From assembly GCF_042453785.1 (NCBI RefSeq), contig NC_091667.1, forward strand, positions 31,798,001 to 31,862,000: a DNA stretch of 64,000 nucleotides. The letters run 5' to 3'. This document shows, piece after piece, positions 1 to 12,500 of this stretch; position 1 is the stretch's first letter; each line of letters opens with the position of its first letter. Below the pieces are notes generated by a model, which worked only from the letters and a program-made list of their open reading frames with translations, searched no databases and was not told the DNA's origin. This stretch comes from Malus domestica (taxonomy: Eukaryota; Streptophyta; Magnoliopsida; Rosales; Rosaceae). The translations under genes were made by a program, and so were the position numbers.

Positions 1-110
1 ACATATTGAATCCAAAATGTTGACGCCCCATTCGCTGCATATAATGTACAGACGAGCGGCAGCTTCAACCAGTTCTGCCATATCCGGCTGGATGAGAGCA
101 GCTAAAGACA
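1..110 (-). other. Possible small reading frame at left edge, also present in the second block copy
   Basis: On the minus strand an ATG at 108-110 opens a frame of about 36 codons that runs off the left edge (begins MSLAALIQPDMAELVEAA). An AG-ended, acceptor-like site lies about ten bases upstream. The second block copy has the same start near 28494, but there the frame is interrupted by the hAT element and changes. I do not recognise the product. It could be the first coding part of a gene that continues left of the window, or chance. Confidence 0.25.
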
Positions 111-604
111 TGATTGTTCCCTAATAACATGAATAAATTGAGTAAACACCAAAAGTAGCAGCAAGGGAAGGAGATGTGAAGTATATGAAGAGGTGTAAGA
201 CCTGTGAATGTCCAGCAACAAAGATTTTGGAGCTTGTTGTCGAATAATGCAACGCATCATTTCTGGTAGATCAAATAGAGCCAATTCCCGCCAACTCCAA
301 TTCCAAAATTTCTACAGTAAAGCATAAATCTTATTCTCTCTTCTGATAAAGATGAGTGTCCCAGACTCCAACGTGTTCCACACACATTCCCTACCCATAC
401 ATCGAAACCTTCATCTGCAAGGACGAATCCCAGCGATTCTTCTGGAGAATTTAAGAATCATGCATCACCTGGTTAAGATCAAGAAAAGCCAGTAACCAAG
501 TTCAATTGAGTTAAAATGTATCCCATGGATGTTCATCACTTTGCCCAATTGTTCTTTTCAAGAAAGGAAATTTCAACAGAACCTGAAAACTTCAGATCAG
601 GGGG

Positions 605-2236
605 CACCAAATAGTGAGCTATACATTCAAAATTTGAAATAATCAACTTAGTAGGACCAGTATGTTGAAAAAATGGGAAGGAGCTATGAAAGTAAGACTT
701 TTCACTAATCAGGCGTCCAGAGAATCCATATTTTACCCGCGTATCAGTTACGGGGAACACTCCCCACCAGAGCAATCTCATTAGTCCTTCACATCTCAAC
801 CGTACAGAAGTTGCACTAACAAACATGACTCCTATTAGTCCTTCACATCTCAAATCCAGGAAGTACCCATCTTTCGTCTGAATCTGGAAAATAAGCAGCA
901 GTCAATTTAACAATCTCGGTATCTCAAAGTTACTCACTTTAATCACAAATTTAGCAATTAAACATATAAATGGGCATTTTTTTAGGGAAATATTAGTATA
1001 GTACTCACTGTGTGCTCGGAGCAAGAGTACCCAGAAAGCTCAATGAGCTGCGCACAGAGGACTGCAGTGGTGAACGACAGCGACCAATTCTGTAAAATTT
1101 AGTCGAGTTTTGGGAAATTTCTGCAGCGATTTCGGAGGTCAAGAGGCTGATAAGGAAAGCCGCGACCAAAGGGCACTGGTCTGGAAGAAAGGCTTTGGTC
1201 GCCGCTATCGCAATTCGCGAAGGAAGAAGTGCCCCAAAACAATTTCGGCCCTGGACAGGTGCACTGTTTGCACTGAGCCAGGGCCGGCCCTGAATCGCGA
1301 TAACGTCCTTCTCCAAACAGTATATATACAGATGCTAGAAAAATCTACCGGAACTATTCAATTCTAGCGTCTACAGCTTTAGCATTAGTTGGTACAAGGG
1401 GCATTCTTCCAAAGAGGGAGATGAAATCGTTGAGGCACCAAATAGTGAGCTATACATTCAAAATTTGAAATAATCAACATGGTAGGACCAATATGTTGAA
1501 AAAATTGGAAGGAGCTATGAAAGTATGGCTTTTCACTAATCAGGCGTCCACATAATCAATATTTTACTCACAGATCATTTACGGGGAACACTCCCCACCA
1601 AAACAATCTTTTTAGTCCCTCACATCTCAAACCAAGTAGAAATTGCAGTAACAAACACATCTCAAACCCAGTAAGTACCCATCTTTCGTCTGAATCTGGA
1701 AAACAAGCAGCAGTGGATTCAACAATCTGGGTATCTCAAAGTCACTCACTTTAATCACAAAATTAACAATTAAACATATAAATGGGCATTTATTTAGTGA
1801 AATATTAGTATAGTACTCACTGTGTGCTCGGAGCAAGAGTACCCAGAAAGCTCAATGAGCTGCGCACAGAGGGACTGCAGCGGTGACGACGGCAACCGAT
1901 TCTGTAAAATTCAGTCGAGTTTTGGGCGATTTCTGCAGCGATTTCGGAGGTCAAGAGGCTGATAAGGAAAGCTGGGACGGAAGGGCACTGGTCTGGAAGA
2001 AAGGCTCAGGACACCGCTGTCCCGATTCATGAAGGAAGAAGTGCCCCCAAAACAATTTCGGCTCTGGACAGGTGTACTGTTTGCACTGGACCAGGGTCGG
2101 CCCTGGCGATAACGTCCCCCAAACAGCACATATACAGATGCTAGAAATATATAAATGTAACCTGAAACTACTAGAACCATTCAATTCTAGCGTCTACAGC
2201 TTTAGCATTAGTTGGTACAAGGGACATTCTTCCAAA
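605..2236. repeat. Tandem duplication of a roughly 830-bp flank module (605-1435 and 1436-2236)
   Basis: The motif caccaaatagtgagctatac starts both units, and the junction falls next to a gttgagg sequence that also occurs at the end of unit 2. Both units carry the same sub-blocks: a GC-rich stretch with gtgtgctcggagcaagagta and a segment reading ccaaaacaatttcgg. A single copy is present in the second block at about 28967-29700. No open frame is conserved with a recognisable product in all three copies, although each has minus-strand frames of 90-100 codons over the GC-rich part. Confidence 0.8.
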
Positions 2237-3213
2237 GAGGGAGATGAACTCATTGAGGCTCTTATTTATTCCTCCTCTTGATGTGCCCTTTTAGGCTGCT
2301 AATTCCACACGATCCAATTTCATACATCTTCCCTGCAAAAGCATGTGTGCCTGACTTCAAGATCAAATTTTTCCAACAAAAGAAACTTAAAGATCAAACT
2401 CGCTAGCGGAATAAGTGGTGCACAAGGGTGTTAAAATCTTGACATATGTATATTTTTGGCAGATTTTATGTGAGCATGCAACTAAAACTGGCATCACTAT
2501 CAATGGTGCACAAAGATTGGTGGAAAACTTTAACAGTTTGAGTTGTAACTTCTCCATTGTATTTGTTAAGGCAAGACGGATGTCATCTATTCATTTTTCT
2601 GTAAAACTTAAAAGGCTGCATAGCAGCTCTTGTTCGTTGTATTGAATACCATGGTTTTACTGATGAATGCAGAGTTTGCTGATGATTCATACGACAAGCA
2701 ATTGAAAATCCCATCATTATGCCCCGCATATACCAGAAGAAAAAAAAGTCATTTACACAAATTCAGAGCGTTCATCCACTGTAATTTGCAGATATGGAAA
2801 CGTTAAGATAAAAGGAAATGCAAAGTACCTTTCACCCAAATTGGAGGAGCAACGGTGGCATTAGCAAGCTAGCAACGGGAATTGACATACCAATATCTTC
2901 ACAGTTTCTGCACAAGAACAAATCAAAAGAATCCGGCGGTGGAGTTATGTACCTCTCCTTGGAAAATGCCACCTCCTGGGATTTCAAAATATACGGCCGT
3001 GGCTAGCCGTCTGACCACGCCAATTCCACCAAAGCCGCCGCAACGTGGCGTAGTGTCCGGTTGATTGCTTCAAAACAGAGCTTCGTATCCATGTGTTTAT
3101 CAGCAGAGAGTACCCAAAACCCCTGAAAATTATTTCTTTATTCAGATAATAAAATTTCCCAAATTTCGAATTTTAATTCCGAACAAAAAAAATAGGGTTT
3201 GAATTTTGATTAC
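2237..3213. other. 3' flank of TNL-A, shared with copy 2; no firm gene
   Basis: The LRR exon stop is followed at once by a donor-like gtaatc, and an acceptor-like ttttcag lies near 3124 on the minus strand, so a 3' UTR intron is possible. A short minus-strand frame at 3003-3123 contains MDTKLCFEAINRTLR, faintly like PIF1-type helicases. A second short frame follows an acceptor-like cttgtgcag near 2910. Both are conserved in the second copy, but neither is long enough to call a gene. Confidence 0.4.
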
Positions 3214-6200
3214 CTAGAAATTGGGGGGTTGGGGTGGAGAGGGACTCGGGCCAAGACACAGATATGCATCCGTGATAAGGTGTGCAAGGCTTTTGCAGTT
3301 TCTCAGATCTAAACACTGAAGCCCCGTAAGCCGTTCAATCCAGGGGGAAAGCTCTTTAATAGATGTTCCATCCAAGAAAAGAAATCTTAATCCTTCCATA
3401 TTTTCTTCAATGCTTGGAAACACCTCAAATTTTGTACAACCGGAAAGAGAGAGAAAGGCAAGGGACTTCAGCTGACAAATGCTACTTGGAAGACTCTTAA
3501 GTTCTTTACAATTTTCTAGCTTCAAATGATTCAATCCCATGAGATTATTAATTGATAAGGGCAGTTCTTTAATTTTCGACCCAGATAAATCAAGAACTTT
3601 TAACCCCTCAATCACTTCTGAAATCTCTGGAAACATCTCAAGACTCCAGCAACCATAAAGATCAAAGGTTTTGAGAGATTTCATATGAATGCTGCTTGGA
3701 AGACTCTTAAGTTCCTTGCAATCTTGTAGATTCAAATGACACAACCTCGTAAGATTATTAATTGACGGGGACAGTTCTTTAATTTTTGAGCAGGGTAAAT
3801 CAAGCTTTTCTAACCCCTCAATACCTTCTGAAATCGATGGAAACATCTCAAGACTGGAGCAGCCATAAAGATTAAAGGTTTTCAGACATTTCATATGAAT
3901 GCAGCTTGGAAGACTCTTAAGTTTCTTGCAATCTTTTAGGTTGAAATGACTCAACCCCGTGAGATTATTAATTGACAGGGGCAGTTCTTTAATTTTGGAC
4001 CCGGATAAATTAAGCTCTTCTAACTCCTCCATACCTTCTGAAATCTCTGGAAACATCTCAAGACTGGAGCAGCCAGAAAGATTAAAGGTTTTGAGAGATC
4101 TCATACGAATTTTGCTGGGTAGAATCTTAAGTTCCTTGCAATTTGATAGGTTCAAATGACACAACCCCATGAGATTATTAATTGACTCGGGCAGTTCTTT
4201 AATTTTGGACTCGGATAAATTAAGCTCTTCTAACTCCTCCATACCTTCTGAAATCTCTGGAAACATCAGAAGACTGGAGCAGCCAAAAAGATTAAAGGTT
4301 TTGAGAGATCTCATACGAATTTTGCTAGGTAGAATCTTAAGTTCCTTGCAATTTGATAGGTTGAAATGACTCAACCCCATGAGATTGTTAATTGACTCGG
4401 ACAGTTCTTTAATTTTGGACCCGGATAAATCAAGCTCTTCTAACCCCTCAATCACTTCTAAAATCTCTGGAAACATCTCAAGGCTCACGCAGTTAATAAG
4501 ATCAAGAGTTTTGAGAGATTGCATACGAATTTTACTAGGTAGAATCTTAAGTTTTTCGCACCCATTCAGATCCAATAAAACAAGTTTTGTAAGATTCGAA
4601 ATAGATGGGTGAACCTTAACTAACCCTATACAACCATGAAGAATTAGCCTCTCAAGATTTGGCACATTTGTGAAGTCAGGGGTTTCCTTAAGGTATTCAC
4701 AATAACTTAAATTGATGAATTTCAACTTTTCCTGCGTCTGTTAAAACATTCAGGAAAACATGCATTACTTAATAAGACATCTCACTCAAAGCCCAAACAT
4801 TTAAAAGAAACAAATACATGTAAATGATTGTACATACCTGGGTTCCTTCCCAAAGTCGGTCAATGTGGCTATATTGCATGTCAAGTCCAACAAGATTTTC
4901 GAATTGAAAGTTGGATGGCAAAGACTTGAGCGGGAAACAAGACCAGGAAAGAAACCTCAACTCACTAGAAACAAACTTTAAGGACCCAGTCAGGTGTTGT
5001 ATGCTGAAAGTACCGATCTTGAGAAGTCTTAGTTTAGTCATCCTATCAAAAGCTTTAACAATTAAGCATCCCTCATATGAGTGCCCCAAATCTAGGATTA
5101 TGCTTTCAACTGTTTCTGTACCCTGTGCAAATCAAAGGGAAGGAAAAAGCAGAGAACCTTAGTTTAGATTATGAAGTTAATGCTTGTTTCTTAAGGAGTT
5201 GTTTGATAATAATTTTGTTTTCACTTTTCACTTTTGTTTTGATTATTTATTTAGAAATCTGAAAATTGAAAACATATAACTTGTTTGTAATTGTTTTCAA
5301 TTTTCAATTATTAAAAAAATGAAAATTTAAAAATATAAATGGAAACAAAAGTGGTTATCAAACGAGCTTAAGAAATTGATTTTGGTCAAAAGTTGAAGCT
5401 TTCTACTAAACATTGCATAAGAAAAGAAATTATCACCGTATTTTTAGTTATCACATGAAAAACATCTTCATAACTCCACAACCTACTTCGTCTCCCAGGC
5501 TCTTTGATAGATTCTTGGTAGACGATTTTCTGACCCATTTCCTCTAGTAAATCATGCATCTCCAGTTCCCCCCTCCATGAGACAGTTACTAGAGCTCGAT
5601 CGATTAGAACTTTTATTCCAATATCAGGATAGGAACCACAGCTGTGCAGAACTGTGGTTGCATAGTCTTTTCTCATTCCTTTAAAGAAACATGCAATATC
5701 TAGAAAGATATCCTTCTCCGTGTCATCTAGTCCATCGAAGCTTGTTTTAAGCACATCATGAATTCCCTTTTGCGGGATTTTCTTTATTTTTTCTAACTCA
5801 TTTTCCCACTGGCGTACATTTTTGTTATAAAGAAAAGCTCCCAAGACTTTGAGTGCTAAAGGCAGACCTTGAGCATAATTTACAGCACGACTCGAGAGAT
5901 CATCATAATCTCTGTTGGGTTGGTTTTTTCTAAAGGCGTACCGCCTAAAGAGTTCCAGAGCTCCATAATCACTTAAAATCTTGGGATTATATATCCCATC
6001 AGCTATGCTTAGTAATTGCGAATCTCTGGTTGTTATAATAATTCTGCTTCCACCACCAAAGGAATGTGGCTCTCCAAGTAAAGCTTCAATTTGTTCTAAT
6101 TCTTCCACATCATCAACAACAATAAGAACTTTTCTCCGACCTAGACTATTTAACATCACCTGGAAACCTTTATTCGAAACGTCGGAACTCCCCACCCTGT

Positions 6201-6942
6201 TGTTCGAGATACTCGATAGAAGTTCTGCCTGCATATGTAGTTTGCCATGCTTCATGAAACCTTCCTTGAAATTTTCAAGAAAGCAACAAGCTTTAAATCC
6301 ACCAGAGATTTCATTATAAATAGCTCTAGCGATGGTTGTTTTGCCTAAACCACCCATACCCCATATTCCAACAATGCGAACATCATTAGTTTCAACTCCA
6401 GGAGGATGCAGTAATGAATGCATGTTATGCATATGAGAGTCCATTTCAACCAAGCCATTATATTTGCTTGAGGATGATGAGATGTATCGCCGACCCCACT
6501 TAGTGGGAAAAGGCTTTGTTGTTGTTGTTGTTGATGATGATGATGAGATGTGGATCAATTTCTTAAAAACATCTTCTACAATTTTCTCAATAAGCTCTGC
6601 ATCATCCCTGTCAAATTTAAAACACAATATAATTACAACACCAAATGATACTTAATGGGTCGTTTTGATAACAATTTCGTTTGCAATTTTTTTTAAATCT
6701 AGATTTTAAGTTTGCAGATTTTGTTTTCAGTTTTTAGTTTCAATGAAAGTAGTTATTAAACAAGGTTTCCAATTTTTCTTTCATGGTATACAGTACGTAG
6801 TCCCAAATATCAGTAGTTAGATCTTGCATTTAGATCTAATGGGTATTTACAACCTTTTTTCCTGAGAATTTTGTACCATTGTAGCCAGATCACATGTTTT
6901 CATCCGTTAGTTTTATAAAAATGGAAACTACAAACTTAAAAA

Positions 6943-6982
<40 letters not shown>

Positions 6983-7677
6983 AATGGCCCCTAAATGCTA
7001 TTAAAAATCTCAAAAATTAACAGGAAACTAAAACAAATTAGAATTTATTCATGGTTTCGCAAATCCCAGCCGGATAAACTGGTGGCCGTTGTAAGAGAGG
7101 ACCTCCAGCCGGATAAACATTTTCGAGTTATTTGATATTTGTATAGTAAAAATACTTTAATAGCAAGTGCGCGTGAGTGAAGAAATTGAACTTACTTATA
7201 TTCTTTCGAATCCCAACCGGAAAAATTGCAGGCTCTGGGAAGAGCGGACCTCCAGCTCTGCACCTCCTTCACGTCAACGTTAGAACGACCTTCATGTTTA
7301 GCAAAAGCTTCTGCAAAACTTCCCTCGAGTTTACGAATATTGGACGGATCGACTTGGTAGAAAATGGGGAATACAATCTGGTTCTTGGAATGGTTGCATT
7401 CCAAGATTTCCACGAGTTCTTTCAAGCACCATGTGGATGAAGCATAGTTTTGAGAGAAAACTACAATCGAAATCCTTGACTCTCGAATCGCTGTCAGGAG
7501 CTCGGAAAGGCGGTCGCCTTTTCTGAGGTCTTCGGCATCAATGAAGGTGTTGATTGGTTTCTGACGCAGAGCTTTGTAGAGATGGCTGACGAAGCCCGTG
7601 CGAGTGTCTTCCCCTCTAAAACTGATGAACACATCGTATTCCCAACCAAGGCAAGAAGAAGAAGAAGAAGCAGCCAT
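3214..7677 (-). CDS. TIR-NB-ARC-LRR (TNL) intracellular immune receptor, apparently intact (TNL-A)
   Basis: A nucleotide-binding immune receptor of the TNL class. These detect pathogen effectors in the cytosol or nucleus and signal through TIR NADase activity and EDS1 partners. Four exons join in frame: 7196-7677 (TIR), 5437-6607 (NB-ARC), 4838-5122 (linker/first LRRs) and 3214-4737 (LRR), giving 1153 residues. The ATG at 7677 begins MAASSSSS. Visible motifs are YDVFISFRGEDTR and SSTWCLKEL (the TIR catalytic Glu region), P-loop GMGGLGKTT near residue 243, kinase-2 LIVVDDV, RNBS-B GSRIIITTRD, GLPLAL, FLDIACFF, and a normal EMHDLL (MHD) near residue 509. The LRR exon is built of near-identical 70-residue units. 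There is no long post-LRR (C-JID) domain: the protein ends in a short proline-rich tail. Splice sites are all canonical. A truncated paralogue lies at 30707-33723. Confidence 0.93.
3530..4600 (-). repeat. 210-bp tandem repeats inside the TNL-A LRR exon
   Basis: The phrase SINNL recurs five times in the encoded protein, with a period of 70 residues (210 bp; for example near 3967, 4177 and 4387). Each unit holds three LRRs of the LKTFNL..C..LEMFPEIS type. The paralogue TNL-B has four SINNL units. The high similarity between units points to recent unequal exchange within the exon. Confidence 0.85.
6938..6980. repeat. Poly-A followed by (AT)15 microsatellite in TNL-A intron 1
   Basis: A run of A (6938-6950) passes directly into fifteen AT dinucleotides. 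It lies in the intron between the TIR and NB-ARC exons. Homology to the second block copy ends at about this point. Confidence 0.95.
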
Positions 7678-8898
7678 TAATCGATCTCACCTGGGCAGCG
7701 ATGATCGAGCAGCTAAGACTAAGAGAATTGTAAGTACAGAAACACTCAATAGATCTACAAATTGGATCACCAGAAATTAGTCAATGAGTCAATGCAAAAG
7801 GGAAAAGGGCAATTATGCTTTTTGCGTTTTCACATCTTCTTCAGGAAATTTCGGTGTGAAAGGAATCCGCATACTTTTGATTTTTCAACCCAAGAAAATG
7901 CGAAGAAAGGGGACAAAGTAGTAAATTTAATCTACAGTTAGTTACCTACTCAATAACCTCTTGATTTAATATATATTTAATTGGGAAAAGTAGTTTAGAG
8001 CAAGGATGTTATCTCCTTTTCTTCTCTCTCGATCAGTCAATCTTCCCGCGTGCGATTTAATCATGATTAAAGCTAAGCTTAATCTTAGGTCGTATTATTT
8101 AGGTCTAATTGGATTCTTAATTCTTGTGATATAGTAGTTGGAAGATTAAAAAAAAATTATGATTTAAACGTTTGTGATGAAGTCTGTTACGATTTAAATT
8201 CAAAATTGAAAATTTCGTTAACTCCATTAATTGTTAGCACATGAGACTCACAAATGAAACTAAAAATATAAAGTTAGCCTCACATGTAATCTTCACGTGC
8301 TAACAATTAAAAGAGAGTTCCGTTTTAGCTTAATATATGTGACTCACGTGTTAATAATTAACAAAATATTAACAAAAATTTTAATTTTAAGCATAAATTC
8401 AAATAAACTTCACCACATAAGCTTAAATTCTAATTTAGATATCTTCTAATTTAGATAATTTTTAACTGCAAGATGTACGATGAACGGATATAATTCACAA
8501 ATCTCCAAAATCCTTACAAAAAATATCCGAAAAAGAGCCAAATTCAATGGAAATAAGCTAATTTTGAATCAAATAACATTACTTTATTTTGTAAATAAAT
8601 TAATTTTGAATTGAACAACATTCATTTATTATGTAAGTAATTCATTTTGTATGTATCATCATATATATTAGGCACATTTTATCATAGGTGATTTTGTGAA
8701 AAATTAATAAAAAGTTACAATATTAACAATAGATCAATAATATTTATGTTAATTATAAATAGGCTAACCATGTATTATGATACTTAAATGCATTTAAAAT
8801 AAATAAAAATTACAAAATCTACTACTACAGCTAGCATTCACTTCAACTAAAGCAATACGTAGTTTTTATATTTGGAATAAGTCATACGAATCAGAGAC
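7678..8898. other. AT-rich intergenic sequence upstream of TNL-A
   Basis: This stretch holds the TNL-A 5' region and no coding frame that I can support. The only structured part is the MITE-like inverted repeat at 8174-8413. The rest is A/T-rich with short runs. Confidence 0.6.
8174..8413. mobile_element. MITE-like element with long imperfect inverted repeats
   Basis: The left arm (about 8174-8221, gtgatgaagt ... aaatttcgttaa) matches the reverse complement of the right arm (about 8369-8413, ttaacaaaaatttt ... aacttcac). An inner pair, taattgttagcacatg near 8228 and cacgtgctaacaatta near 8294, is also inverted. No coding frame is present. The target-site duplication was not resolved. Confidence 0.6.
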
Positions 8899-8917
8899 AT
8901 GAAGAGGTGTAAGAACT

Positions 8918-9514
8918 GTGAATGTCCAACAACAAAGACTTCGGAGTTTGTTGTCGAATATCTGCAGCGCATCATTTCTGATAGATCAAATCGAGCCAAT
9001 TCCCGCAAACTCCAATCCCACCACCACCTTTCAAGCCGGACTCAGCCCTCCGGGCGGCATTTGGCAGGACAGCACTGGATCAAACAAGATTGAGACTGGC
9101 AGTGGGAGCAATGAACGAGCACACTCAGCAGGGAAGTCCATCATGGGTTCTAACCACACATTGTTTCTCTACTTTGTGGCTTCCAACACGATTGGATTTT
9201 TTGTTTCACTTTACATGATCAATGTCCTCACCAGCAATTTCCCTCTGCAGTTGGAGCTTCAAATTTGTATTGTCGCGATGTACAGCACGTACAACACTGC
9301 AGTTTTCAGCATTGCACCGGAGAACGTGCGCTTCTTCGTCCTTCTGTTCTCTGTAGTTTTCCCAACTTTGGTTACACTTGCTGTCCAAAATGATCGTCTT
9401 TCGACATACATCACAATGGCGATCTTTAATCATAATGACTTGTACTGCTCGATCAAACGAGACGCATGGAGGCGCGACGTAGGAGCCACGGTGCAGCCCA
9501 AACTTTGCAGATAA
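8918..9514 (+). pseudogene. PGG-domain fragment of an ankyrin-repeat membrane protein
   Basis: The frame encodes TTFQAGLSPPGGIWQD, then AGKSIMG and hydrophobic segments NTIGFFVSLYMINVL and LQICIVAMYSTYNTAVF. This is the layout of the PGG domain found at the C-terminus of plant ACD6/ITN1-type ankyrin proteins. No ankyrin repeats lie upstream. The sequence before the PGG motif is instead shared with block fragments at 185-310 and 28571-28650. The last roughly 28 codons are simply the antisense of the helicase's final exon, so the natural C-terminus is gone. I read it as a captured fragment rather than a working gene. Confidence 0.65.
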
Positions 9515-12500
9515 GAAATCTGGTAATTCACAGCATCACAAACATGTTACTGGGTCTCCTGACCATCGTAGATGCCAATGTGTGCACAAGGAAAGGAGTA
9601 AGGTAATCAAATGCTTGAGTCTTGTGTACCTGTTTCGGTGTTGGTTCGGATGAACCCATTGAGTTCTCGATCCTTAACTTCTGGAAATGCTCCTGAAAGC
9701 ATAAATATATGTACGGATTTAAACCAATGGCAAATGGACATAATTTACGGACAATGATTGAAGAAAATACAGATATAAACGCCTCAGTATTCCATTGACG
9801 AAAGTTCTAGATTTGATGAATCAAACGTCCCACGTTGAGACTGCGTTAAGGCAAATGGTTCTCAAACACAAAGCAATAGTTTGCTACCGAAAACAACCAA
9901 AGTCTGACAAAGGGAACCGTCTTACACCTAACCTGTTTTTCCCTCATCAAATGAGCGCGTTGATCTGCAGGTATTTTCTGCCATCTCAAAACCTGTTACA
10001 AAGAAATATAACGTTGATGTTGAGCTGGATAGCATATTATACCAATTATGTGTACAAACCTATTGAAATAAAGTAGCTGTAGTTGCATATTACGACAGAT
10101 ATTAACGAAAACAAAAGAAGGCTCGCCTATTCAAGATCCTAAATCCCATGATTCTTTTGTTTTTAGTTTCAGAAATTTTCAGAGCACAAACTGGAAAGTA
10201 CCAAGATACTTACATATTGGGCATAATGAAATGCATCTTCATCTTTCAAGCAAGATTTCAGTGAGCGCAAACCATCCTGGGAGTTACATAAGTCAATCAG
10301 TAATATAAAAACGTAGATGCATCACATCCAAACACAAGTATTCAAACACCAACAACTTCTTCATGCGGTGAGGCATGTTAAAAAATAGGGAAGAACAGTT
10401 ATTGAATAGGAAGTTAAAGGACTAAATTTATGACCTTGTGTTTGTAGTTCTTGGCTCGTATGCGTTCATCTATTACAAAACCAATCTGTAACAGGTACAA
10501 CAGAAAATATAAGCAGTAGTCAGAACATTAAGCATCGGCATTCAAATTGCCGCCAATCCAAAGTTAAAAGTCTAAAGGCAAAACAGTATGATTCTTATCT
10601 CTCAAACAAAAATGAAACTATACCCCGGTCTCAGACATAAATGAAATAAGTTCTACTGCCTCAACTGAGTACTGTGATTATATATAAATCCAATTCACCT
10701 TGTCAAGTAATCTCTTAGGATCTTGAAATGCTTGCTTCTTAGCCCAGTCATTAAATACATGCGAGATAATCGATCTCTCATCCACACTGAATCTATTGCA
10801 CAGTGACAGGAGAATAAAGTCAAACATGAACATAACCAACCAAAAATGCTAGTTATAATAGTACACCCATAATTGCAAGCAAAACCTTTTTAAGAAGCCA
10901 TTTCCATGGTTTTCCTCCCCAAATTCCATCAATTCTGCAGAGGCAACGTCAAATTTACTATGATGGAGATCATTTTGCACCATAACAACTTCAGAAGGTA
11001 GGAGATTTGGTTTGAGATCATCTGTTGACGGAGTAGTTTCTTTTGAAGTGTCATGATGCTTTGATTGCAAGCCTTCTGTACTTACGTCAGCCTACAAAAC
11101 AAAAATTGCATTCATCCACACTAGACTTAATAAGATTAGAAACACTTCAGATTCTTCACTATTTGTAAGTTTGACTAAACAGCAGAACAACTGAGGATAA
11201 TGAACAGTAATACACACCTGGACTTCTCGTAGATGATTTGGAATTTCTTTCAGAAATCGCGAAGGTTGAAGCATCTGAAGGAGCCACCTTCTCAGTCAGA
11301 GCAACAACAACAAATAAGGAGGACAGGAATTCAAGCTAAAACGAACCTGCCAACTGGAATCCATCGTAACATAAAGAATGAAAAGCTTTTTTCGAGCACG
11401 AGTCATTGCAACATATAATAGGCGTCTTTCCTCCTATGATTAGAGTGGGATTATTGAGTTATTGACCAAAAGAAAAAAGAGTGGAATTATTGTGACAAAC
11501 ACTTCAAAGCTCTGCATATAACTGAAAAATGTTGAACAATTTACCACACACCTCAATGGAGGTCCCATTTTCTTTTGCAACGCCATTGAATTCATGCAAC
11601 AACGGAATCTCAGATTCATTTACCTGTGTTATTGGCATGAGCATTAAAGCAAGCTAAGATGATTTGAAGAGGTTGATATTGTCATGAATATAGTAGAATA
11701 GAATACCAATTTCAAGCCATCAATTAGGTATAGCATTGGCATGTTTAATCCGTAAATCTAATGACAGAACACCTCAACTCTACACATAAATAAATAAACA
11801 ACCTGAAAAATATTACAGCCACTTGTTAAGGCAAATACCTTAATTATGAAAACTATATCCCACTCTAAACCTTTTGACTGCAAGAGAATGAAAAAGAAAG
11901 ACAGTAAGCCAAGAATGTTTTGTAGAACTCCAAAGGAAGTCCAATAGGGAAATCATCGCAAGTATAAGAGTTAGCGAGGTTCGCATAAGAGGATATCAAA
12001 AAGATCTAGAACCTGATGAATAGTAGTCAAAGTGACAGAACTTTGGTTGTCATGTCTTCGGGAGTGAAAATTTTCACTCTCCCGCTCAGATATGTAGTCG
12101 ATGAAAGCTTTGAGTAAATTAACGCAGCCTTTTTCTTCTGCTACGACTTCTCTCTCCCCTTTTCCCGCAACAAAATGAGTTGATAAGAAATCAGATACGT
12201 CGTCTAGTAGGTACTGAAGAACCTGCAATGAGAATAATCGCATCAAAACAACAGGGTTGGACCAAGATTTAAGTGACAACAATGATTAACTAACTAAAAT
12301 AGAGAAATTATTCATTTAAGACCTTGTTGACTGAAAAAAGGGTTTTCCAAGCAGCGGGTCATTTAAGCTTATTGTATAAATGACAATCATCACAAACGGC
12401 AAACTTACAGATCTCACGTCATTGTCTTCATTCAGCAGTTTTCCTCCATCTACATCAACGACTGCACGTTGCTCAAGAAGGTACTTCTAAAAACTGAAAG

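Larger units (their letters stand above)
1..6940. repeat. Segmental duplication, copy 1
   Basis: This block, from the left edge through the NB-ARC exon of TNL-A and into its first intron, is repeated in the same orientation at about 27098-33822. Matching landmarks are the edge sequence (27098), the flank modules (28967-29700), the 3' flank (29700-30660), the LRR exon (30707-31957), the short LRR exon (32058-32363) and the NB-ARC exon (32619-33723). Copy 1 lacks the hAT insertion of copy 2 but has an extra internal tandem duplication of about 830 bp. The TIR exon of copy 1 has no counterpart. Confidence 0.9.

Noticed and set aside
1270..1300. Palindrome cagggccggccctg as a possible hAT terminal repeat
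   Set aside because: The matching site in other module copies differs and no 8-bp duplication or second end was found.
3959..4612. Three near-identical plus-strand frames of 66-77 codons spaced 210 bp apart
   Set aside because: They are the antisense of the tandem LRR units of TNL-A; the repetition comes from the LRR array.
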